From positions 1 to 34,838 of the forward strand of contig CAYXDO010000114.1 in assembly GCA_964463485.1 (NCBI GenBank): 34,838 nt of DNA. Reading direction: 5' to 3'. The position numbers and the translations under genes were made by a program. Below the pieces are notes generated by a model. It was given only the letters and a program-made list of their open reading frames with translations. It did no database searches and was not told the origin of the DNA. Source of the stretch: CAYXDO01 sp964463485. Its GTDB lineage: Bacteria; Myxococcota; Kuafuiibacteriia; Kuafuiibacteriales; Kuafuiibacteriaceae. This document shows positions 1 to 5,947 of this stretch, piece by piece; position 1 is the first letter of the stretch, and each line of letters starts with the position of its first letter.

Positions 1-582
1 CGCGTCCAAAGTCTTGCCAGATCGTGCGCGAACTTTGGGAGAAAGAGACTATTCACTCGCCGCCTCGAATCTCTCGGGCTGAAGTATGTCATCACCGGCA
101 GCGTAGCCGCCATGATCTATGGCGAGCCCCGCCTGACTCACGATGTCGACCTAGTCCTGGAACTCGAGGCCTCCGACGCCGACCGTCTGGTCCAGGCATT
201 TCCGCTGAAGGAATTCTACGTTCCGCCGGAGGAAGTGGTCGAGCTCGAGGCCAGGAGAGCTCAGCGAGGGTCCTTCAACATCATTCACCACGCCACCGGG
301 TACAAATGCGACATCTACGTGTGTGGCCGCGACCCGCTTCACAGCTGGGCCCTTTCGAAGCGACGTGCGGTTCAGCTCGCCGATTCGACGGTTTGGTTCG
401 CCCCTCCCGAGTATGTGATTTTGAGGAAGCTCGAATTCTACCGCGAAGGGAAGTCGCCAAAACATCTCGCGGATATCCGCGGGATGCTCGCGACGAGTCA
501 GATCGACGTCGCAGAGGTCGACAGACGGGCGGGAGAGTTGGGCCTTTCTGCGGAGTGGAATTCGGTACGCGATACGGTGTGA
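1..582 (+). CDS. Nucleotidyltransferase-fold protein, 5' end outside window
   Basis: The reading frame is open from base 1 to the TGA at 580-582, so the start lies upstream or is lost at the window edge. The first internal ATG (112) would cut off the conserved core and is not the true start. The visible protein has a G-S pair (residues 33-34 of the visible frame, context YVITGS) followed by DVD (48-50). This is the nucleotide- and metal-binding signature of the DNA polymerase beta nucleotidyltransferase superfamily, in the branch often annotated AbiEii-like. Such proteins transfer nucleotides to RNA or protein, and some act as toxins of AbiE (type IV) toxin-antitoxin pairs. No AbiEi partner is visible, but it would lie upstream, outside the window. 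A TA locus follows at 926-1497. Substrate is unknown. Confidence 0.8.
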   Translation, partial: RVQSLARSCANFGRKRLFTRRLESLGLKYVITGSVAAMIYGEPRLTHDVDLVLELEASDADRLVQAFPLKEFYVPPEEVVELEARRAQRGSFNIIHHATGYKCDIYVCGRDPLHSWALSKRRAVQLADSTVWFAPPEYVILRKLEFYREGKSPKHLADIRGMLATSQIDVAEVDRRAGELGLSAEWNSVRDTV

Positions 583-592
583 CCCGATTCGG

Positions 593-686
593 CTACACGC
601 GCGCGAGGGCTTCGCGGACGGTCAGCTTCAAAACGCTTCGCGCGGGCACCCACGTCGCGAAAAAGGAAGCGACGACGACGAGGACC
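593..686 (-). pseudogene. 3' fragment of an ABC transporter permease (FtsX/MacB type)
   Basis: On the minus strand this stretch encodes the last 30 or so residues of an FtsX-like permease (VLVVVASFFATWVPA, then SVLKLTVREALARV) ending at a TAG (593-595). It matches 1759-1852 at all but one of 94 positions; the single difference (627 versus 1793) changes Lys to Arg. Upstream of 686 on the minus strand the similarity stops abruptly and no permease sequence can be read. It is a dead 3' end left by duplication or recombination, lying 10 bp after the nucleotidyltransferase stop. Confidence 0.75.
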
Positions 687-890
687 TCGTGCTCAAGTCC
701 CAAACACGGCGGCCTAGCGCCCGTGGTGCACTCGCTTGTCTTGGGCTCCCCTCGCACGCTCATTTCCGACGGACGCCGCACCGTCGTGCGCCTCACCCAC
801 GGGCGTCGCAGACTTCAGCCTCTGCGATTCGCGCCCCTCGAACCTGCGGGGCGCGCTTATCCTGCTTTCGTCCCGGACGCGAACCGACGC
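687..890. other. Intergenic stretch with no supported gene
   Basis: Reading frames cross this stretch on both strands, but their translations are rich in Arg, Pro and Ser and show no recognisable domain, signal peptide or ribosome-binding site. I see nothing functional here before the palindrome at 891-921. Confidence 0.5.
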
Positions 891-921
891 TTGATCGTAC
901 ACCCGAAAGGTGTACGATCAA
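891..921 (+). promoter_or_regulatory. Palindromic operator overlapping the TA promoter
   Basis: There is a perfect 13-bp inverted repeat, TTGATCGTACACC (891-903) and GGTGTACGATCAA (909-921), with a CGAAA loop. It ends 4 bp before the toxin GTG at 926. A plausible promoter is embedded in it: -35 TTGATC (891-896), a 16-bp spacer and -10 TACGAT (913-918). Transcription would begin near 925, leaving almost no leader. In HigBA-type loci the Xre-like antitoxin binds such palindromes and represses its own operon; that this antitoxin does so is inferred from position and symmetry. Confidence 0.75.
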
Positions 922-925
922 TGTA

Positions 926-1175
926 GTGATCACGGAGGTTCGCTTGAGCAGGCGTGCCCAAAGGGATCTGCTTTCGGTGCCTCGACACGTCGCAATTAAG
1001 CTCGGCGCCTGGGTCAGTGACGTGGAGGCTCGAGGTTTGGAAGAGGTTCGAAAGGGGACAACGCGCGGGACAACGTTCGATCCGCTTGAGCCGAGCATAC
1101 CGGGCGATTTATGTCATCGATGACGACGGCGCCGAGTTCGTTTCCGTCGAGGAGGTCACCAAACATGACTACTGA
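926..1175 (+). pseudogene. RelE/HigB-family toxin, frameshifted
   Basis: Two reading frames together spell one toxin. From the GTG at 926, frame 2 gives a typical N-terminus (EVRLSRRAQRDL through GLEEVRK, ending at 1054). From about 1068, frame 3 gives the typical C-terminus (GQRSIRLSRAYRAIYV, ending VEEVTKHDY, stop at 1173-1175). The family normally has about ten more residues between these blocks (an xPGYHDEPLKG-like segment). Only 13 nt lie between the two blocks here. A 9-bp direct repeat GGGACAACG (1055-1063 and 1067-1075) marks the junction and suggests a slippage deletion. The toxin would be an mRNA interferase of the RelE superfamily, but the product here should be inactive. The antitoxin overlaps its last 11 bases. 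A sequencing error is the alternative, although the missing length makes a simple base error unlikely. Confidence 0.8.
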
Positions 1176-1497
1176 AGGAAGGCGACGAGTCACCCGCCGA
1201 GTTGTGGATGCAATGCCGTTCATTGAGCGACTCGTCGGGCGGATTTCGTTGGCAGCGCTCCTCGAATCGATCCGGCTCGGCGAGGAAATGACGCAACGCG
1301 AGTTCGCTGCAAAGCTGGGGGTGTCGAAGTCCCATCTTTGTGACATCGAGAAAGGTCGGAAGCTCGTGAGCCCCGAGCGCGCCGCCCGGTTCGCTAAGGA
1401 GCTCGGCTACTCGTCGGACCAATTCGTCCGTCTTGCCCTCCAGGACGCCATCGATCGAGCCGGATTACGCTACACAGTTCAGGTCACCGCCGCGTGA
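1165..1497 (+). CDS. Xre-type antitoxin (HigA-like), helix-turn-helix
   Basis: This 110-aa protein carries a single HTH_3/Xre domain: SIRLGEEMTQREFAAKLGVS, then the recognition region SHLCDIEKGRKLVSPERAA, then FAKELGYSSDQFVRLALQD. The match to antitoxins paired with RelE/StbE-family toxins is strong. The ATG at 1165 is chosen because a GAGGAGG ribosome-binding site lies just upstream (about 1149-1155) and because it overlaps the toxin stop by 11 bp, the usual toxin-first arrangement. It should bind the palindrome at 891-921 and repress the locus, and would neutralise toxin by direct binding if the toxin were made. With the toxin frameshifted, this is either an orphan regulator or an anti-addiction relic. 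The reading frame itself looks intact. Confidence 0.88.
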   Translation: MTTEGRRRVTRRVVDAMPFIERLVGRISLAALLESIRLGEEMTQREFAAKLGVSKSHLCDIEKGRKLVSPERAARFAKELGYSSDQFVRLALQDAIDRAGLRYTVQVTAA

Positions 1498-1758
1498 GTC
1501 TGCCTGAGTCCGAGGGTTGATATCCTTTGCCGATCGGAGCGCGCCGACAATATCGATGAGCTCTCGCAGCACGCCTATGGTGAAGATCGAGACGTGGTCG
1601 GGCAGCTCCGTGGCTCCATCTGCGTCGGTCCACGCGCGAGAGATCCAGCACGCAGAACTTCGATCGAGCGAAGAACTCCAAAGAGGTCTCAACTCAGAGG
1701 TCGGAGATCGCGCGAAGTCCGCGGGCGTTTTGAGCTGGAAGGTGTTTGACAAGGGCAC
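1498..1758. other. Intergenic stretch between antitoxin and permease remnant
   Basis: No gene is supported here. Minus-strand frames cover it, but their translations match no family I recognise and have no credible start. It may be further debris of the rearrangement that produced the two permease fragments. Confidence 0.4.
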
Positions 1759-1852
1759 CTACACGCGCGCGAGGGCTTCGCGGACGGTCAGCCTCAAAAC
1801 GCTTCGCGCGGGCACCCACGTCGCGAAAAAGGAAGCGACGACGACGAGGACC
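1759..1852. repeat. 94-bp direct repeat, second copy (first at 593-686)
   Basis: 93 of 94 positions are identical to 593-686 in the same orientation, and similarity ends sharply at both sides. The two copies bracket about 1.07 kb containing the TA locus. They are the 3' ends of the same permease gene family. Confidence 0.9.
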
Positions 1853-2190
1853 AGCCACAAGAACGGCGCGCGCGCGTCGAGCACGAAGGGCAGCGGCGCA
1901 AGAAATCCGAGCGTACCCACGATCGCGTCGAGACCCAAAGTCAGCGGCCACGAAACCAAAACACCGAGAACCCACCCCACGACCGCGACCGCGAGCCCCT
2001 CAGTCAGAAACATCCGCTCCAGGCGCTCTGGGGTCGCGCCGATCGCGAGCATCACGCCGAGCTCCCGCGTCCGCTCCAGAACGCTGATACTCACCAGCGC
2101 GCGACACGTATGCACGCCCGCGGCACCAACCTCCTCGACGAGACCCACGACCCGCCACCGGCTGCGTGTGCCTTCGATCGATAGCTCCTC
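1759..2190 (-). pseudogene. ABC transporter permease (FtsX/MacB type), internally deleted remnant
   Basis: The minus frame ends at a TAG (1759-1761). Its C-terminal 110 residues are a recognisable FtsX-like domain: SVLERTRELGVMLAIGATP, then hydrophobic helices (AVAVVGWVLGVLVSWPL and WLVLVVVASFFATWV), then PARSVLRLTVREALARV. Further upstream in the same frame, near 2150-2190, comes a stretch like the end of a MacB periplasmic domain (WRVVGLVEEVGAAGV). In complete permeases these two blocks are separated by roughly a hundred or more residues including a transmembrane helix, so the copy has lost its middle as well as its N-terminus. Such permeases are about 400 aa; only about 140 residues remain. 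No ATPase or adaptor partner is nearby. The upstream boundary is uncertain. Confidence 0.65.
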
Positions 2191-2247
2191 CGAGACTGGA
2201 CCTCCTCCGAGCTTGGAAGTTGGAAGCGGAAGAAGGGCTGGCGAGAA

Positions 2248-3240
2248 TCAGGGCACGAGCACGGCCGCGCCCTGGACGATCCCCGCGCGGAGGGCTTCGA
2301 GCGCCTCGTTGACCGACTCGAGCGGGAAGGTCCGGACATGAGTCACGACGGGGATCTCGTCGGCGAGCGCGAGAAACTCATCCCCATCCCGTCGGGTCAG
2401 GTTGGCCACACTTCGAATAACTCGTTCTCCCCAGAGAATCGAGTACGGAAAGCTCGGGATGTCACTCATGTGAATACCGCCCAAGACCACCGTTCCGCCC
2501 TTCTCGACTACGCGCAGGGCTGCTGGAACGAGCGCCCCTACCGGCGCGAAAATGAGCGCGGCGTCGAGCGGGACTGGGGGACGAGCCTCGGAGGGGCCTG
2601 CCCATTCGGCCCCGAGACTCTCCGCAAACGCTTGGGCTTCGGTGTCACCGGAACGAACGAACGCAAAAAAGCGGCGACCCTGATGCCGGAGCACCTGAGC
2701 AGCCAGATGGGCAGCCGCGCCGAACCCGAAAATCCCAACTCTCTCGGCATCACCGGCCATTCGCAGGGTCCGGTATCCAATGAGGCCGGCGCACAACAGC
2801 GGCGCCGCGTGCGGATCCGAGAGCCGCCGTCCAAGCGAAAAACAGTATCGGGCGTCGGCGAGCGCATACTCGGCGAACCCACCGTCGAGCTGATAGCCGG
2901 TGAATCGCGCGCCGTCGCACAAATTCTCCCGACCCGTTCCGCAGAATTTGCAAGACCCGCACGTCTGTCCAAGCCAGGGGACACCTACTCTCTGACCGAG
3001 ACTCAGCGTCGGATGACCGGCCGCGGTCGGACCCAGCGCGTCCACGATCCCGACGATTTCGTGACCGAGGACGAGCGGAAGCTTCGGCTCGAGAAGGTCT
3101 CCGTCGAGGACATGGAGGTCGGTGCGACAAACGGCGCACGCGGTGACGCGAATTCGCACCTGTCCGGGGCCAGGAATGGGTACCGGCCACTCCTCGGGCA
3201 CGAGCGGGCTCCGTGAAGCTCGCATCACCATCGCTCTCAT
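2248..3240 (-). CDS. Zinc-dependent alcohol dehydrogenase family protein
   Basis: A 330-aa medium-chain dehydrogenase/reductase that would oxidise an alcohol or reduce an aldehyde in the cytoplasm with NAD(P). Catalytic zinc ligands are Cys38 (VCRTDLH), His60-Glu61 (GHE) and Cys150 (PLLCAG). The four structural-zinc cysteines 94, 97, 100 and 108 are all present. The nucleotide-binding loop is FGFGAAAH (171-178), a variant typical of one MDR subgroup (AdhP-like), rather than the common GxGGLG. The start is the ATG at 3238-3240: a GGGGGA stretch sits about 10 nt upstream, and it gives the usual MRAM N-terminus; an ATG three codons earlier is in frame but adds nothing conserved. It reads toward the permease remnant. 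The physiological substrate cannot be read from sequence. Confidence 0.93.
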   Translation of the reverse strand: MRAMVMRASRSPLVPEEWPVPIPGPGQVRIRVTACAVCRTDLHVLDGDLLEPKLPLVLGHEIVGIVDALGPTAAGHPTLSLGQRVGVPWLGQTCGSCKFCGTGRENLCDGARFTGYQLDGGFAEYALADARYCFSLGRRLSDPHAAPLLCAGLIGYRTLRMAGDAERVGIFGFGAAAHLAAQVLRHQGRRFFAFVRSGDTEAQAFAESLGAEWAGPSEARPPVPLDAALIFAPVGALVPAALRVVEKGGTVVLGGIHMSDIPSFPYSILWGERVIRSVANLTRRDGDEFLALADEIPVVTHVRTFPLESVNEALEALRAGIVQGAAVLVP

Positions 3241-3282
3241 GCGCAACAAATCCCCCGTCCCAGAGGGTCCTAAAGGCCCGCC

Positions 3283-3834
3283 TCAAAACCCCTGCTTGGA
3301 GACCATCAGCCAGACGATGAGTATGAGCGGTAGAGACACCAACGTTCCCAGAACCGACCACCACACGAACCAAAGTCGGAAGTCAGGCGCCGCCGTGACC
3401 GCGGCCTGAATGGCCTTCTCCTGAGTGTAGAGCACGGCCGTGGTCGCAAAGAGCACGACGCCGATCAGGAGCCACACAGGCTGGTGCAGCCACGCTTGGG
3501 CGTTGACACCGCCAAAGGTCGGAGCCATGGCGAGACCCGTCACCGCGAGCATGGCCGCGCCCGGCGCGGTGAAGAACACGTCCATCATGCCCAGAGCCTG
3601 AAAGGCGAATTTTTTCGTCTCCTGATTCTTCGTGCGCATCGCGAGCAGGATCCAGGCGGGACCCACCAAGACGTTCCCGATCATCGAGATGGCGCCGAAG
3701 ATGTGGAGGGTCTTGAGGAGGGGGTACGAAGCGAACGCTGGCACCGCGAGATCCCGAAGCGCCAACACCATCAGGACCAAGATGCCCGAGTTCGTGGTGA
3801 TCACGACCTTGGCCGGAAACGACAATCCTCGCAT
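3283..3834 (-). CDS. DUF2269-type integral membrane protein
   Basis: A 183-aa protein with four or five predicted membrane helices. One follows the N-terminus (ILVLMVLALRDLAVPAF), then come LLKTLHIFGAISMIGNVLV, a helix around MLAVTGLAMAP, WLLIGVVLFATTAVL, and a C-terminal SVLGTLVSLPLILIVWLM. The LKTLHIFGA motif with a histidine in the membrane and the overall length fit the DUF2269 family of predicted integral membrane proteins, whose function is not established. It ends 42 bp upstream of the dehydrogenase start on the same strand and begins 3 bp after the Uma2 gene stop, so these genes may be co-transcribed. Confidence 0.75.
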   Translation of the reverse strand: MRGLSFPAKVVITTNSGILVLMVLALRDLAVPAFASYPLLKTLHIFGAISMIGNVLVGPAWILLAMRTKNQETKKFAFQALGMMDVFFTAPGAAMLAVTGLAMAPTFGGVNAQAWLHQPVWLLIGVVLFATTAVLYTQEKAIQAAVTAAPDFRLWFVWWSVLGTLVSLPLILIVWLMVSKQGF

Positions 3835-3837
3835 GGC

Positions 3838-4416
3838 TCAGCGAATCGAGCCCTTCGGTTCGAGCGGGTTGGCGTAAATCTGATCAACTTCGAGCTCCAG
3901 CTCGAGCGAAGGGAGCGAGACTTTTTCACCCGAGCGCGCTTCGGTCAGGATCCAACGAAACCCATCCCGGCGATAAACCTCGATCCGAGGCTCTCGCTGC
4001 GAAACGAGCACGTACTCGTCAACCGATTGAAGCCGTCGGTAGGCAGCGAATTTGTCTCCTCGATCGTCGGCCTCAGTTCCGTCGGACAGCACTTCGATGA
4101 CGACCTTGGGGTTGATGATCGCGTTGTCGTCTTTCGGCGAGCGTTTCATTTCGCCGCACACCACGGAGACATCCGGGTAGGTGGTGCGGTCCGCGGGATC
4201 GATGCGTACCTTGGCGTCGGAGGTGAGTACGAGGCAAGGTCGTCCTGTGAGGGCTCGTCCGAGGGCGATAGCCACTGCGGCGGAGAGGCGGGCGTGCTCG
4301 AGTGTGCCGCCTGCCATCGCGACGATCTCGCCGGCTCGATATTCGAGGCGGGCCTCGCTCGACCGCTCTCGATCGAGATACTCTTCATAGGACTGGAGGG
4401 CCAGCGCGGTGCTCAC
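3838..4416 (-). CDS. Uma2 family protein (PD-(D/E)XK nuclease fold, DUF820)
   Basis: A 192-aa protein with the full Uma2 pattern. Residues 1-30 are the family N-terminus (SYEEYL, RLEYRAGEIVAM). Asp82 lies in TYPDVSVV. Glu108 lies in the VVIEVLSDGTEADDRGDK segment, with Lys122 completing a D-ExL-K nuclease-like site, followed by YRRLQSVDEYVLV. The family adopts a restriction-endonuclease-like fold and is hugely expanded in cyanobacteria and some myxobacteria, usually as scattered stand-alone genes; its biological role is poorly known. The active-site residues are intact here. The gene starts at an ATG at 4414-4416 and stops 3 bp before the DUF2269 gene. Confidence 0.9.
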   Translation of the reverse strand: MSTALALQSYEEYLDRERSSEARLEYRAGEIVAMAGGTLEHARLSAAVAIALGRALTGRPCLVLTSDAKVRIDPADRTTYPDVSVVCGEMKRSPKDDNAIINPKVVIEVLSDGTEADDRGDKFAAYRRLQSVDEYVLVSQREPRIEVYRRDGFRWILTEARSGEKVSLPSLELELEVDQIYANPLEPKGSIR

Positions 4417-4481
4417 CGCTCGACGTTATCTCGGGAGCGTCGAGACTTCAATTCGCCTTGGAGCGAGAGCGCAGAGCGCGG

Positions 4482-5849
4482 TCAGCCGACCGCGGGGGCG
4501 ACGACGAAGCGGTCGTTGCGCTTCTCCACGAAGATCGTCGCGTCGAGGACTTGGCCGTTGGCCAGAGTTGCCTTGCCGCGATACTCGGTGGACTCACCCA
4601 TATCCCCGACGGGAGTGGCGTTGAGGTCGAGCTTCTTCAGCTGGCCGAGAGTCTCGAACGAGGTGATGTCACCGCTCAGTGAGTTGCCGACCATGTGCAA
4701 GCCGAGCCCTTCGGCGAGGTAGTGCGCGTCGGAGGTGACTCCGAGCTTCCTCTGCGTCTCGCGGTTGGACGGATCGAAGCAGGCCATGAGCCCCGCCCAG
4801 TCCTGCTTGCCCACGAACCACTGGAGGTCGGAGATCAGCTTGGCCGAGGTCGAGCGACCCGCGGGTACGGTCGCCGGGACGGCCACGAACTTCGCTTGGT
4901 AGCCTGGATCGTACGGCGTGTTCGGCGTGTCCCAAGACCCGTAGATCAGGTTTTGAAGCTCGCCCGCGGACATCTTTCCGGTCGCGAGCTTCGCGAGGCC
5001 TTGAGTGTCACCCTTGGACTTGAGCCATTTCTTCACGTCGTCGACTTGGTCGTCGCCGAGCTTGGCCCGCAGGTCCTTCTCGGACCTGGGCGCGAGCGCG
5101 CTCTCGAGGTGCTGGTTGAGCTTGTCGAGAGAGATCCCGTGATCCCACATCTCGACGACCTCTTTGTCGTTCATGTCGGCCTTGGCGGAGTAAAGGTCTG
5201 CGAGCCGACCGGTCCGATCGAGGTGATCGGTGAGCTTGTCGAAGCGGAGGCCCTGCTTGCCGTCGGCGAGGAGCTCGACCGGCGCGCCGGTGAGCTCTCG
5301 CAGGGTCGGCACGAGCGCTTCCCGCGCGGCCTTCTGCGTGGTCTTGAAGTGACGCAGGCAGAACAAATAGGTGTTGGCTTCCGCGGGCGTCAGCTTCCCG
5401 CCGTCCGCCATGGCCGGGACGATGTTGGCCTTGGCTTCGGCCGCAGACACTACGTTGTCGTGACCGCCAGGCGCGGACATCGTGAAGCCCTTGACGATCT
5501 CTCGGTCGAGCTTCTTGCCGCCGATCTCGACGTAGTAACTCGCGCCCTGCTTCACGCGATCTCCGACGGCGCCGTGCAGCGCCGACGCCATGCTCGCGCG
5601 CGCCGCCGTGTTGCCCATGCCGCTCGCCGTCAAATGCAGCTCCACCTGCGCAGCCCGTTCGGCCGCAGGCATCGCGGCGATCTGCGAGATCGACTTGGCC
5701 CCGAAGATCTGACGCAGGTCGCCGGCCGTCGTCGACGGCCCGAGCTTCAACACGAGCTCGGGCGCCTTGGCCGTGATCGTCTTGATCTGGCTGATGGGCG
5801 TTTCCGAGGGGATGGGACCGTTCTGTCTTTGTGCGCCGATTCGAGTCAT
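4482..5849 (-). CDS. Hypothetical protein, 455 aa
   Basis: I do not recognise a family. The translation runs without interruption and has normal composition: largely helical, Lys/Asp/Ala/Leu-rich, with no signal peptide and no membrane segment. Loose helical segments such as LTPAEANTYLFCLRHF (centre) and KLTDHLDRTGRLADLY suggest repeated helical modules, followed by a C-terminal beta-rich tail (ATLANGQVLDATIFVEKRN). The N-terminus is Gln/Pro/Ser/Thr-rich and looks flexible. Expression is from its own promoter in the 98-bp gap before the divergent cell-wall gene at 5948. The opposite strand also has a long open frame (4695-6290), but its composition and lack of start signals mark it as a shadow. 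Confidence 0.7.
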   Translation of the reverse strand: MTRIGAQRQNGPIPSETPISQIKTITAKAPELVLKLGPSTTAGDLRQIFGAKSISQIAAMPAAERAAQVELHLTASGMGNTAARASMASALHGAVGDRVKQGASYYVEIGGKKLDREIVKGFTMSAPGGHDNVVSAAEAKANIVPAMADGGKLTPAEANTYLFCLRHFKTTQKAAREALVPTLRELTGAPVELLADGKQGLRFDKLTDHLDRTGRLADLYSAKADMNDKEVVEMWDHGISLDKLNQHLESALAPRSEKDLRAKLGDDQVDDVKKWLKSKGDTQGLAKLATGKMSAGELQNLIYGSWDTPNTPYDPGYQAKFVAVPATVPAGRSTSAKLISDLQWFVGKQDWAGLMACFDPSNRETQRKLGVTSDAHYLAEGLGLHMVGNSLSGDITSFETLGQLKKLDLNATPVGDMGESTEYRGKATLANGQVLDATIFVEKRNDRFVVAPAVG

Positions 5850-5947
5850 GGCGAGCTTGCTATGCCACCTGCAGGTCGTCGGGCAAGCCCGGATTCGAGC
5901 ATTCTTGCCCCAAAGGGTCGGGCATCGGTCATCATGACTTCAAGCCC

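Noticed and set aside
593..1852. An insertion sequence or composite transposon bounded by the 94-bp repeats
   Set aside because: There is no transposase frame between the copies and the repeats are permease coding sequence, not terminal inverted repeats.
3484..4722. A 412-codon plus-strand open frame across the DUF2269 and Uma2 genes
   Set aside because: It spans two well-supported minus-strand genes and matches no family; shadow frame.
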